A DNA stretch of 54,097 bases from an uncultured Saprospiraceae bacterium (lineage in GTDB: Bacteria > Bacteroidota > Bacteroidia > Chitinophagales > Saprospiraceae): assembly GCA_937921555.1 (NCBI GenBank), contig CAKZUV010000165.1, forward strand, positions 1-54,097, given 5' to 3'. The notes below the pieces were generated by a model. That model ran no database searches. It was given only the letters and a program-made list of their open reading frames with translations, and was not told the DNA's origin. Below, in pieces: positions 39,501-46,890 of the stretch. Every line of letters begins with the position of its first letter. Within the stretch, counting starts at the first letter, position 1. A program made the translations under genes and the position numbers.

Positions 39501-39888
39501 ACATATCTTTGTAGCGCATGACCGTTTCGCGGCAAGCTTTATTATAATCGTCCACTGATATTTTGGTGCCGATATCTTCTTTGGTAATGCCCAGTTCTTT
39601 TTCCACACTCAGCTCAATGGGAAGTCCGTGCGTATCCCAGCCACCTTTTCGTTGTACGCGTTGTCCCTGCATAGTGTGAAAACGGCAGAACAAATCTTTA
39701 ACCGTCCGGGCCATTACGTGATGGATACCCGGCTTACCGTTGGCCGAAGGAGGACCTTCGTAAAAAACGTAGGTATTTGAAGCATCCTTTTCAGAAATAC
39801 TGCGTTCAAAGACGTTTTCGGATTTCCAGAAATCAAGTATTTCCCGGTCGATCTCCGGTAGATTAAGGCGGTCATAAGACTTGTACAT
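36520..39888 (-). CDS. ileS: Isoleucine--tRNA ligase
   Basis: 1122 residues. Class I HIGH-type motif is PPSANGKPGIHHVMAR (about 46-61, GIHH core) and the KMSKR loop is GQKMSKRLGN (about residue 667). The CP1 editing domain lies between (about 200-430: AWTTTPWTLPSNTALAVG, GTGIVHIAPTFGADD), followed by anticodon-binding and C-terminal domains. Length and the GKPGIHHVMAR form are those of the eukaryote-like (type 2) IleRS usual in Bacteroidota; type 2 enzymes are generally less sensitive to mupirocin, but that is family knowledge, not shown here. ATG at 39888. The 5' leader carries an Ile-rich peptide and a terminator hairpin, suggesting control by charged tRNA-Ile. Confidence 0.97.
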   Translation of the reverse strand: MYKSYDRLNLPEIDREILDFWKSENVFERSISEKDASNTYVFYEGPPSANGKPGIHHVMARTVKDLFCRFHTMQGQRVQRKGGWDTHGLPIELSVEKELGITKEDIGTKISVDDYNKACRETVMRYKDMWDDITRKMGYWVDLNDPYITFDNNYIESVWFLLKKLYDKDLLYKGYTIQPYSPAAGTGLSSHELNQPGAYQDVTDTSAIAQFKLKKNAASDFLFTAANSDEVCIIAWTTTPWTLPSNTALAVGNKIDYVLVRTFNQYTHQPSHIVLAKALVGKQLSGKFKALEEGESLDDYKAGDKKIPFQILKEFKGAELVGISYEQLLPYVLPYQNAEKAFRVIPGNFVTTEDGTGIVHIAPTFGADDAQVGKENDIPPMLVLDENDKPVPLVDLQGKFRKEVGELAGLYVKNEYYTEGNAPDKSVDVLISIKLKTENKAFKIEKYVHSYPHCWRTDKPVLYYPLDSWFIKASSMKERMYELNKTINWKPASTGEGRFGKWLENLNDWNLSRSRFWGIPLPIWVSEDKAQKKCIGSIEELGKEIEKANAALGKNQTVPKDMHRPYIDEIILVAEDGTPLTRELDLIDVWFDSGSMPYAQWHYPFENLDKFDPEKKMGFPADFIAEGVDQTRGWFYTLHAIAVMAFDSVAYKNVVSNGLVQDKNGQKMSKRLGNAVEPFETLAKYGADATRWYMISNAQPWDNLKFDIAGIEEVRRKFFGTLYNTYSFFGLYANVDKFDFSEAEIPLAERPEIDRWIISLLNSLVKEVTADYADYEATAATRKVQEFTDQHLSNWYVRLCRRRFWKGDYSADKIAAYQTLYTCMVTISKLMAPVAPFFADWMYGNLNNITKKETAISVHLADFPKADESVIDPALEQRMDYAQSISSLVLSLRKKENIRVRQPLQKILLPVLNPSFQEQVEGVKDLILSEVNVKEIEYITDTEGIIKKGIKPNFKTLGRRMGKHMKTVAQAIGKFGDAEIANLERNGGMQMVINDEEFTLTLEDFEITTQDIPGWLVASEGPLTVALDVTLTDDLRAEGVARELVNRIQNIRKDQGFEITDRIIVEVQDKVEVQAGIAGFKDYIANEVLANDITLVADPKNAIAVELLEELSLNIGVRRAVG

Positions 39889-39911
39889 AAAAAACGATTT
39901 AAAACGATCAC

Positions 39912-39949
39912 AAAAAAAAGCGCCGGCAGGTAATTAATCCGCCGGCGCT
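39912..39949 (-). terminator. Terminator in the ileS leader (candidate attenuator)
   Basis: On the minus strand AGCGCCGGC-GG-ATTAATTA-CC-T-GCCGGCGCT is followed by eight T in total (39919-39912). The stem has 9 GC-rich pairs plus 2 after a bulge. It lies between the leader peptide stop (39973) and the ileS ATG (39888) with no other gene upstream on that strand, so it can only act on ileS leader transcripts. Confidence 0.88.
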
Positions 39950-39972
39950 CTTGCATAAATACCATAAAGCTC

Positions 39973-40035
39973 CTACAGATTGGGGTTAATTCCAATAATT
40001 CGAATACTAATGATTATATTTATGCAAAATTTCAT
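39973..40035 (-). CDS. ileS leader peptide, isoleucine-rich
   Basis: ATG at 40035 to TAG at 39975-39973 encodes MKFCINIIISIRIIGINPNL: 20 residues, 8 of them Ile, with a run of three (residues 7-9) and a pair (13-14). The ATG is about 14 nt after the start site predicted from the promoter at 40055-40085. The last Ile codon is about 40 nt before the terminator hairpin. This is the pattern of leader peptides used in ribosome-mediated attenuation, where shortage of charged tRNA-Ile stalls the leader ribosome and allows read-through into ileS. I found no convincing antiterminator pairing, so the mechanism is inferred. Confidence 0.72.
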   Translation of the reverse strand: MKFCINIIISIRIIGINPNL

Positions 40036-40054
40036 TTTTACTAAATTTGGAATC

Positions 40055-40085
40055 CAAAACTAATATTTATTTATAACAATTGCAA
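40055..40085 (-). promoter_or_regulatory. ileS promoter
   Basis: On the minus strand TTG (40085-40083), exactly 20 bp, then TAGTTTTG (40062-40055), a full match to the Bacteroidota -33/-7 consensus. Expected start site is near 40049, giving a leader of about 160 nt that contains the Ile-rich peptide and terminator. Confidence 0.65.
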
Positions 40086-40096
40086 TTTAATAATCT

Positions 40097-40999
40097 ATGG
40101 GACCAGTTTGGGGTATTGATTTAGGCGGTACGAAAATCGAAGGGGTTGTATTGGAAGATCCTAATAATCCGGTTGTTTTGAAAAGGTTGCGGGTAGCGAC
40201 CGAAAAGGAAAAAGGCTATCAACATATTATCGGTCAGATCGTTAAACTGGTAGAAGTACTGATGGCCGAGACGGGCGTAAAACCTCATAAAATCGGTATC
40301 GGAACACCAGGAACCCTGGAACCTTCGACCCAGACGATGAAAAACAGCAACACCACCGTCATCAATGGTAAGTATTTGAAAAGAGATCTGGAACGGGCAC
40401 TCTCGATGCCGGTCTCGATGGCTAACGATGCCAACTGTTTTGCGATCGCGGAGACGAAGTTGGGCGTCGTAAAAGAAGAATTACCCGATGCCAAGGTGGT
40501 CTTTGGTGTCATTATGGGTACAGGTGTCGGTGGCGGACTGGTGGTGAACGGACAGGTGATTAACGGCAAGCAGGGCATCGCCGGCGAATGGGGACATAGC
40601 TTTATGGATACCTCGGGTGGGAAATGCTACTGTGGAAAAGTCGGATGTACCGAGACTATTATCTCAGGTCCGTCGCTGGAAAGATTTTATTTTGAAAAAA
40701 TGGGTATCGAAAAATCCCTGCCGGAAATTGTGGGACTTTACCGCGAGGGAAATGATGAAGCGGCTACGCAAACGGTACAGCGGTTACTCAAATTTTTTGG
40801 TCAGGGTATTGCCAGCATTATCAATATGATTGATCCCGATGCGGTAATCATTGGCGGTGGTGTGAGTAAAGTCGATTTATTATACGACGAAGGGGTGAAG
40901 TCGATTGAGCAACATGTTTTTAATCATCGTCTGGAAACACCTGTATTGCGGCCCCGGCTGGGGGATAGTGCGGGCGTATTTGGCGCTGCGCTGTTGTAG
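40097..40999 (+). CDS. ROK family sugar kinase
   Basis: 300 residues. The N-terminal phosphate-binding motif is GIDLGGTKIEGVVL (5-18). The catalytic Asp lies in MANDANCFAIAE (about 115), followed by GTGVGGGLVVNGQ and the ROK zinc/signature region EWGHSFMDTSGGKCYCGKVGCTETIISG with the CxCGxxGCxE zinc motif. Most such proteins phosphorylate glucose, fructose or N-acetylhexosamines; substrate is not readable here. No N-terminal HTH, so it is a kinase rather than a ROK repressor. ATG at 40097, divergent from ileS. Confidence 0.92.
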   Translation: MGPVWGIDLGGTKIEGVVLEDPNNPVVLKRLRVATEKEKGYQHIIGQIVKLVEVLMAETGVKPHKIGIGTPGTLEPSTQTMKNSNTTVINGKYLKRDLERALSMPVSMANDANCFAIAETKLGVVKEELPDAKVVFGVIMGTGVGGGLVVNGQVINGKQGIAGEWGHSFMDTSGGKCYCGKVGCTETIISGPSLERFYFEKMGIEKSLPEIVGLYREGNDEAATQTVQRLLKFFGQGIASIINMIDPDAVIIGGGVSKVDLLYDEGVKSIEQHVFNHRLETPVLRPRLGDSAGVFGAALL

Positions 41000-41194
41000 A
41001 AATTTTAAACAAGCTCCTATTTCAAATAAAATAAACAAATACGACAAAATCGAAGTATTCAACCCTGTTTTATCGAGATTGTCCTGTAATGTGTGTCAGC
41101 GCGTTGGCTATCCTTTAGGAATACAAGGTGCGGGATGCAAAATCACACACCTAACGGTACAGTCCCGTTTTATCTATCTAATATTTAAAAAACC

Positions 41195-41824
41195 ATGCTG
41201 CGAACTCAGCAACTAGAATATACTTACCCCGGAAACAAAACGATCACCTTTCCCGATATTCAGTGTGAAAAAGGATCGCAGTGGCTTTTGCTGGGGCAAT
41301 CCGGCACGGGTAAAACAACGTTATTACATTTGTTGGGAGGTATTCGAAAGCCACAAAAAGGAAAAGTATACGTCGCCGGTCAGGAATTAAATAATCTGTC
41401 TTCTACTGCGCTGGACCAGTTTCGTGGTAAAAATATCGGTATCGTTTTTCAGCAATCTCATTTTGTTCAGGCGCTGACCGTCGGTGAAAATTTACAACTT
41501 GCCCAAACCTTAGCGGGTCATTCTGCGGATTCCAGCCGGATAAAAAACCTCCTGGATCGACTTAATATTGGCGATAAGATCAATGACCGGACCAACCGTC
41601 TTAGTCAGGGTGAGCAGCAACGGGTCGCCATCGCACGTGCCCTGGTGAACAGCCCCGGATTGATTCTGGCGGACGAACCCACTTCGGCACTGGACGATGA
41701 AAATTGTAAAGAAGTAATTGATCTGTTGGAAACGCAGGCAAAAGAAGAGGGCGCCACGCTGGTCATCGTCACGCATGATAGTCGCCTCAAAGCATTTTTT
41801 GATCACAAAATAATTTTACAATGA
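41195..41824 (+). CDS. ABC transporter ATP-binding protein, MacB/LolD type
   Basis: 209 residues. Walker A GQSGTGKT (34-41), Q-loop IGIVFQQSHFVQALTVGENL, signature LSQGEQQRVAIARAL, Walker B LILADEPTSALD and H-loop IVTHDSR are all present. It overlaps the downstream FtsX-type permease by 4 bp (ATGA), so the two form one transporter of the MacB/LolCDE superfamily. Such systems move or release substrates at the outer face of the inner membrane rather than importing through a channel. The His-rich loop of the permease and the Cys-containing periplasmic protein downstream hint at a metal link (inference). Confidence 0.94.
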   Translation: MLRTQQLEYTYPGNKTITFPDIQCEKGSQWLLLGQSGTGKTTLLHLLGGIRKPQKGKVYVAGQELNNLSSTALDQFRGKNIGIVFQQSHFVQALTVGENLQLAQTLAGHSADSSRIKNLLDRLNIGDKINDRTNRLSQGEQQRVAIARALVNSPGLILADEPTSALDDENCKEVIDLLETQAKEEGATLVIVTHDSRLKAFFDHKIILQ

Positions 41825-43221
41825 ATCCGCTGACGCTGAGTTGGAAAAACCAGAAAGACCGGCCTTTGCAAATGCTGCTAACGTTGCTTTTGTTTGGTTT
41901 GGGCGTTGGCCTGATTTCGTTACTAATTTCACTTAATACCCAACTGGACGAAAAATTTAAAAATAATCTGGCGGGTATCGACCTCGTGATTGGTGCCAAG
42001 GGGAGTCCCCTCCAGATGATCCTGTCGAGTATGTACCACATCGACGCACCGACGGGAAATATTTCTATCAAAGAAGTAAAACCTTTTCTGAATCCAAAAC
42101 ATCCGCTCGTCAAACTAGCCGTTCCGCTTTCTCTGGGAGATAGTTATAAAACGTTCCGGATTATCGGGACCACCCACGAATACGTAGATTCTATTTTTAA
42201 AGAAAGCGTAGCGACCGGAAAACTCTGGGATAGACTTTATGAAGTGACCATCGGTGCCAATGTGGCCAGCAAAACCAATCTCAAAATTGGCGATCAGTTT
42301 CATAGTTCTCACGGATTTACGGATGATGGGATCAATACCCACGATCACGGAGAAGGGTTTAAAGTAGTCGGAATTTTAAATAAATCAAATACGGTGTTAG
42401 ATCAGTTAATTCTGACCAATACGCAATCTGTCTGGGCGGTTCACGATCATGAAGCCGAAGAAAAAAAGGCACCTGCGGACGCGCCGGAAGGAGAACACGA
42501 TCATGACCATGATCACGATCACGCAGATCATTCGGATCACGATCATGGCGAACACGATCATGGCGAACACGACCATGCGGCTCACGAAGGGCATGACCAC
42601 GACGCGCACGATCATAGTAAACATGACCACGCAGCAGCACCCGTCTTCAAACCATTGACAGCATATCCTGATAAAGATATCACGACACTACTGGTGCGTT
42701 ACCGGAACAAAAAAGACTGGCGCGCACTGAATATGCCACGTAGCATCAATGAAAATACCGATTTGCAAGCCGCCAGTCCGGCTATTGAAATGAATCGGTT
42801 GTACTCGATGATGGGCGTCGGAACGGATGCGTTACGTAATCTGGCCCTGATCATTGTGGTAGTATCGGGATTAAGTATTTTTATCTCGCTGTTTAGTTCC
42901 CTGAAGGATCGTAAATACGAACTGGCTTTGATGCGGGTGATGGGCGCGAGTCGGGGTTATCTGTTTTTTCTGATTATTCTGGAAGGTCTGCTCTTTGCAA
43001 TCATGGGATATCTGCTGGGATTGTTATTGAGTCACGGTGGAATGGCGTTGCTTTCAGGCTATCTGGAAGAAGCGTACCAGTACGAATTTAGTGGCTGGCG
43101 ATTTTTCAAGGAAGAGTTTTGGTTACTGGGTGGATCGCTGGTAATTGGCTTTTTGGCGGCATTAATTCCGGCATTTCAGGCGTACCGGACCGATATTTCT
43201 GAGACTTTAACAACGTATTAA
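41821..43221 (+). CDS. FtsX-like ABC permease with a His/Asp-rich periplasmic loop
   Basis: 466 residues with four transmembrane helices: one near the N-terminus (about 17-38) and three at the C-terminus (about 340-362, 390-415, 435-458). The large periplasmic MacB-type domain between them carries an insert at about residues 208-273 made almost wholly of HDHDH-type repeats (over 20 His, many Asp and Glu), as in zinc-handling proteins. The C-terminal FtsX motif DRKYELALMRVMGASRGYLF is clear. Start overlaps the ATPase stop. From memory, similar ATPase/permease pairs with His-rich partners occur in zinc-regulated loci of gammaproteobacteria; metal dependence here is inference. Confidence 0.92.
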   Translation: MNPLTLSWKNQKDRPLQMLLTLLLFGLGVGLISLLISLNTQLDEKFKNNLAGIDLVIGAKGSPLQMILSSMYHIDAPTGNISIKEVKPFLNPKHPLVKLAVPLSLGDSYKTFRIIGTTHEYVDSIFKESVATGKLWDRLYEVTIGANVASKTNLKIGDQFHSSHGFTDDGINTHDHGEGFKVVGILNKSNTVLDQLILTNTQSVWAVHDHEAEEKKAPADAPEGEHDHDHDHDHADHSDHDHGEHDHGEHDHAAHEGHDHDAHDHSKHDHAAAPVFKPLTAYPDKDITTLLVRYRNKKDWRALNMPRSINENTDLQAASPAIEMNRLYSMMGVGTDALRNLALIIVVVSGLSIFISLFSSLKDRKYELALMRVMGASRGYLFFLIILEGLLFAIMGYLLGLLLSHGGMALLSGYLEEAYQYEFSGWRFFKEEFWLLGGSLVIGFLAALIPAFQAYRTDISETLTTY

Positions 43222-43311
43222 GAACAGATTTGGGGGGAAAGACGTTATCTTTGGGGAGGTTGAATCGTTGATTGAGTCACTCTTGAATTACAATTACATT
43301 AAGAAAAAAAG

Positions 43312-43806
43312 ATGAAAAAAATACAATCCTTTTTACTAGCTACAGGTCTTCTAATGCTATTGACGTTTTCGCTCACGGCGCAACAAGCACCCGCCGCGTC
43401 GGATGTTCCGGATGTTGCAGAACTTGAAGTAGAAAATACCTGGAAAATGTTGAGTCGGCTGACGTATAAAAAACAGTACGATGAAATGATGGGCTTTAAA
43501 GTAGACATTCCCGTTTTTAGCAAAGATATCCGGGCGATGGAAGGAAAGGAAGTAACGGTCAAAGGTTACGTAATTCCGGTAGAAGGATACAAGAGTCACA
43601 AAGAATTTGTTTTTTCTGCTTTTCCGTATAATATGTGCTTTTTCTGTGGTGGTGCGGGACCTGAAACGGTGATGGAAATTGAGGCCGTAGAGGCCGTTGA
43701 ATATTCGGCGGATGCGATTACCCTGCGCGGAAAACTGCAGCTGAATGATAGTGATATTAACCGGTTGATTTATTCGCTGACGGATGCGCGGGTGGTGAAG
43801 GAGTAG
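43312..43806 (+). CDS. Periplasmic protein with CFFCGGAG motif, DUF3299-like
   Basis: 164 residues. Signal peptide 1-23 (MKKIQSFLLATGLLMLLTFSLTA). The mature part has an OB-like beta pattern: GKEVTVKGYVIPVEGYKSHKEFVFSAFPYNMCFFCGGAGPETVMEIE. The C-x-x-C-G-G motif could bind metal or form a redox pair. It resembles DUF3299-type proteins, which I recall next to MacB-like transporters, but I am unsure of the family name. It lies 90 bp after the permease and is followed by a terminator, so it probably ends the same operon. Confidence 0.82.
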   Translation: MKKIQSFLLATGLLMLLTFSLTAQQAPAASDVPDVAELEVENTWKMLSRLTYKKQYDEMMGFKVDIPVFSKDIRAMEGKEVTVKGYVIPVEGYKSHKEFVFSAFPYNMCFFCGGAGPETVMEIEAVEAVEYSADAITLRGKLQLNDSDINRLIYSLTDARVVKE

Positions 43807-43830
43807 GTATGATAGAAAATATTTTAAAAT

Positions 43831-43870
43831 AAAAGGGACGACTATGATTGAATTTGTAGTCGTTTCTTTT
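43831..43870. terminator. Bidirectional terminator
   Basis: GACGACTA / TAGTCGTT stem with A-rich left flank (aaaagg) and TTCTTTTTTT on the right. It separates the convergent transporter operon (plus) and the DUF5916 gene (minus). Confidence 0.72.
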
Positions 43871-43875
43871 TTTGC

Positions 43876-46080
43876 CTACAAAGGAATCCAGTAATTTAGT
43901 TTTATTACCAATGCCCGGTTCTTGGGTGCAAAACTTCCTGTCAAATAATTTTCGGTATACACCAGATGGAAGTCGGACAAAGGTTGGTAGCGCCAGTTAA
44001 AACGGGCATTGATATTAAAATTGTCTTTTTGGGTATTGTACTGTAAAAAGGTGGTGAAGGAGATATTACGGTTAAAAGAATATTCTATTTTACTACCTAA
44101 CAAGACAAAGTGAATAATTTCTTCCTGGTTGTCAAATCCGCCAAGGTCCTGCTTGGAAAAATTGATTCCCACGTTGAAATGCCGGTTTAGACGGTAAGCG
44201 AAATCACTCGTAAAATCAAAATGGTGTCCTGTGTATTCGTACCGGTAACCAATACTGGCGTGGGTGGAAAACTGTTTGCGCTGACCCGAATCATAGGTTA
44301 GCAGATAGCCCTGGTTGTGATAAACGCCCACCTCAAATGGTAGTTGCAATCCATCTAGCAACAATGGAACTTGTAGTCGTGGAGCTGTATTACTATACTG
44401 TAAACTGAAGTAAGCCGAATTTTTAAACTGCAGTGTCAGATCCAGCTCAAGCCGGTATTCCAGGAACTGATATTGTTGATTGAAAAATAAATCTAACTGA
44501 TAACTGGGGCTGAGAAAGTCGAGCGTTTCATGTTCGTTGAAAAAGAAGCGATAGTACCCGCTGTTCCTCACATCAACGTAACCAATCTGAATCGTCGTGT
44601 CTCTGACTTTATCCTGATGATACAATCGCGGCACATAATCCATCCCGGAAAAATAATCTTCCTCCACGCTGTCCAGTCCAAAAAATATACTGTAATTTTT
44701 TTCCTTGTAACGTGTCTTTAAGGTAAAAGCCCTGGCCGGTTGGGTGTTGGTATCACTAAACGCATAATGTAGAAAAACCTTACCCGTCAGACGCGAAGCT
44801 AAAAGGCGGTAATCAAATTCCAGTCCGCCGACCCGTTGATAATCACTTCCCGGCTGCCACTTGTTAAAGCCTTGCCGATTAGTCATAAAAGCGGTGATGG
44901 AAGATCCTTTTAAAATATTTCTTTGAACCGTTGCTACCGTATAATTTTTGTGGGTCGTTGCTCCCTGCGGAGATTCTGTTTGAACGTTCATCAGACCAAT
45001 TCGCCACTTATCGTTGAGGTTGCCACTCAGCCGGGCACCGTAAAGTATGTTAACGGGATCGTCTCCGGCGCTGCCGATTCTTCGGGAAAAGAAAGGACGA
45101 ATCCGGCTATTGCCCAATTTTTCAAATAAATCACTGTTCTCTAAAAAGAAAGGTCTTTTTTCCGGAAAAAACAGTTCAAAGCGCTGAAGGTCAATTACCT
45201 GACGATCTACCTCCACTTGCGAAAAATCCGGTTTGAGGGTAAGGTCCAGATTAAGCGAAGAATTGAGTGCTATTTTTGCGTCCATCCCTGTGTTAAAAAT
45301 GGCCGTTGCGGGTTCCTCCTTGCTGTGATCTTTTATTCCACCGACGGCCACGTAAGGATTAATAACCGTAGATAACCCTGGTTTTTTTAAGGTGTTTTGC
45401 CAGCGGAGTGTTCCCATGGAAGAGAGCGTTGTTGTTTCAAAACCACGGGTGATGGGAACCCACGAAGATACTTCGTTGCTTTTGAGGTCATTTCTGACAA
45501 AGTTAACTTTCCATTCTGTTTGCTGGTGATTGTACCGTAAGATATTGAAAGGAATGGCAATTTCTACGGACCAGATTTTTTTGTCCGGAGATTGCCAGAC
45601 CTCGGCGTACCACATCCCGTCCCAATTGGTGTTGATAGATTTTTTTTTGTGACCACCATCAGAGATGATCGCATCCCACTGTACTCCGAAGGGATTGACG
45701 CCAAACCCCAGGGCATTATTTCCGTCTTTGAAGGCATCGAGATAAACGGCAAAAGCATCATTGACTTCAAAATCGAAATCTCTTTTTAATGACTGGACCA
45801 CAAAATCTCCCTGCTTCTGACTGGTACAAGTTGCACCGATGTAAAGAAAATAATCATCGTGTAAAACCCGGACCCTCGTCAAGGATTGGGATGGAATAGA
45901 ATCTTGGGGAAAGGTCATCCAGAAAGGAGTTGTCTCATCGGCGGAGGTCCACTCAGGCTCGAGTAACTGACCATCGAGGTCTATCTTTTTTGTTATAAAA
46001 TGGGCACGGAGAGCCTGTTCCTGCGTGTAACCAGATAGCCACACAAGCGAAAATAAAAACCAGAGGTATGATTTTATCAG
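43876..46080 (-). CDS. DUF5916 outer-membrane beta-barrel protein with CBM9-like N-terminus
   Basis: About 734 residues. Signal peptide, then a CBM9-like domain (about 25-215: KKIDLDGQLLEPEWTSADE, DDYFLYIGATC, NDAFAVYLDAFKDGNNALGFGVNPFGVQWD) and a C-terminal DUF5916 barrel (KPDFSQVEVDRQVIDLQRFELFFPEKRPFFLENSDLF is diagnostic). Likely outer membrane; role unknown. The start is unusual: GTG at 46044 would cut into the signal peptide, while the frame stays open to TAG at 46104 and reads IKSYLWFLFSLVWLSGYTQ. No ATG is available. CTG at 46080 gives a normal signal peptide (MIKSYLW...); ATT at 46101 is another choice. I list the CTG start tentatively. Confidence 0.85.
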   Translation of the reverse strand: MIKSYLWFLFSLVWLSGYTQEQALRAHFITKKIDLDGQLLEPEWTSADETTPFWMTFPQDSIPSQSLTRVRVLHDDYFLYIGATCTSQKQGDFVVQSLKRDFDFEVNDAFAVYLDAFKDGNNALGFGVNPFGVQWDAIISDGGHKKKSINTNWDGMWYAEVWQSPDKKIWSVEIAIPFNILRYNHQQTEWKVNFVRNDLKSNEVSSWVPITRGFETTTLSSMGTLRWQNTLKKPGLSTVINPYVAVGGIKDHSKEEPATAIFNTGMDAKIALNSSLNLDLTLKPDFSQVEVDRQVIDLQRFELFFPEKRPFFLENSDLFEKLGNSRIRPFFSRRIGSAGDDPVNILYGARLSGNLNDKWRIGLMNVQTESPQGATTHKNYTVATVQRNILKGSSITAFMTNRQGFNKWQPGSDYQRVGGLEFDYRLLASRLTGKVFLHYAFSDTNTQPARAFTLKTRYKEKNYSIFFGLDSVEEDYFSGMDYVPRLYHQDKVRDTTIQIGYVDVRNSGYYRFFFNEHETLDFLSPSYQLDLFFNQQYQFLEYRLELDLTLQFKNSAYFSLQYSNTAPRLQVPLLLDGLQLPFEVGVYHNQGYLLTYDSGQRKQFSTHASIGYRYEYTGHHFDFTSDFAYRLNRHFNVGINFSKQDLGGFDNQEEIIHFVLLGSKIEYSFNRNISFTTFLQYNTQKDNFNINARFNWRYQPLSDFHLVYTENYLTGSFAPKNRALVIKLNYWIPL

Positions 46081-46254
46081 GGTTTTGATGATAAAATAAA
46101 TCTAGTTGAACCTTCCTGGGAAACAGGCGCCTGACTGTGTCAGTTTACCGTTTTTCTGAGAAGGATCGTGATCAAATGTGGGAAATAGGAAATGTAAAGT
46201 TTTGGTAAGCGGTAAGTTTTCTAAAAAAACGATTTTTTAATTTTCTCACGAAAA

Positions 46255-46764
46255 TTATTTTGCGTTGAACATCCTGCCAATCCCAAACCGGAAAACCAGC
46301 AGCAATGCGATAAACAGAATTCCAACGTAATAAAAGGGGACGACGGAAATCACGAAAATACGCGTTCGATCAATTATCCACATAAAGATCAATGCGGCAA
46401 AAATGGCCATACAAAGTCCGGATAATTTATTGAATCCCGGAACACGATCCAGTGCGACGTTATTTTTTATTAATAATAAAGTTACAAACATGGATAATAT
46501 TGGGAAAATCTGGGTATAAATATCAGCATTAAAAACACTCTGCTTTTCAAATAAAAACAAATAAACATTGAGTGTAATGGAAAAAATACCCGGAACGCAA
46601 ATCAAGTAGATCAACGCAGAGTATAGATATTTCCACGGACTAAGATGACCTTCATTTTTACCCATAAAACCAGCAATAAGCGCCGTGAGCGGAATCATAA
46701 CGAAATAAGCCATCAATAAAAGGGGCTGACCGGCCAGTAAATCAAAAAATTCCTTTAAAGTCAT
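46255..46764 (-). CDS. Multi-pass membrane protein of unknown function
   Basis: 169 residues, with about five transmembrane helices (about 14-34, 44-71, 83-99, 113-131, 136-159) and short polar loops. I do not recognise the family. A conserved-looking WKYLYSALIYLICVPGIFS segment is seen in uncharacterised Bacteroidota membrane proteins. ATG at 46764. It follows odhB on the same strand after a weak hairpin, so it may be read from its own promoter. Confidence 0.75.
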   Translation of the reverse strand: MTLKEFFDLLAGQPLLLMAYFVMIPLTALIAGFMGKNEGHLSPWKYLYSALIYLICVPGIFSITLNVYLFLFEKQSVFNADIYTQIFPILSMFVTLLLIKNNVALDRVPGFNKLSGLCMAIFAALIFMWIIDRTRIFVISVVPFYYVGILFIALLLVFRFGIGRMFNAK

Positions 46765-46854
46765 TGTGAATTAGTGTAAATGGAAATAATAAAGCAGTCT
46801 GACTCTCAAAATCAGCTGGTTCTACCTAATTTTATACAAAAATAACGCCATATA

Positions 46855-46876
46855 AACCGGTCAGAACTGACCGGTT
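46855..46876. terminator. Hairpin downstream of odhB, weak terminator
   Basis: AACCGGTCAG-AA-CTGACCGGTT, 10-bp perfect arms, just after the odhB stop (46891). Following T-runs are poor on both strands, so it may be an mRNA 3' stabiliser rather than an efficient terminator. Confidence 0.5.
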
Positions 46877-46890
46877 ATTTAGACAAGTTT

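Noticed and set aside
42480-42640. Tandem GATCATGGCGAACAC-like DNA repeats
   Set aside because: Explained by the His/Asp coding repeats of the permease loop, not a separate DNA element.
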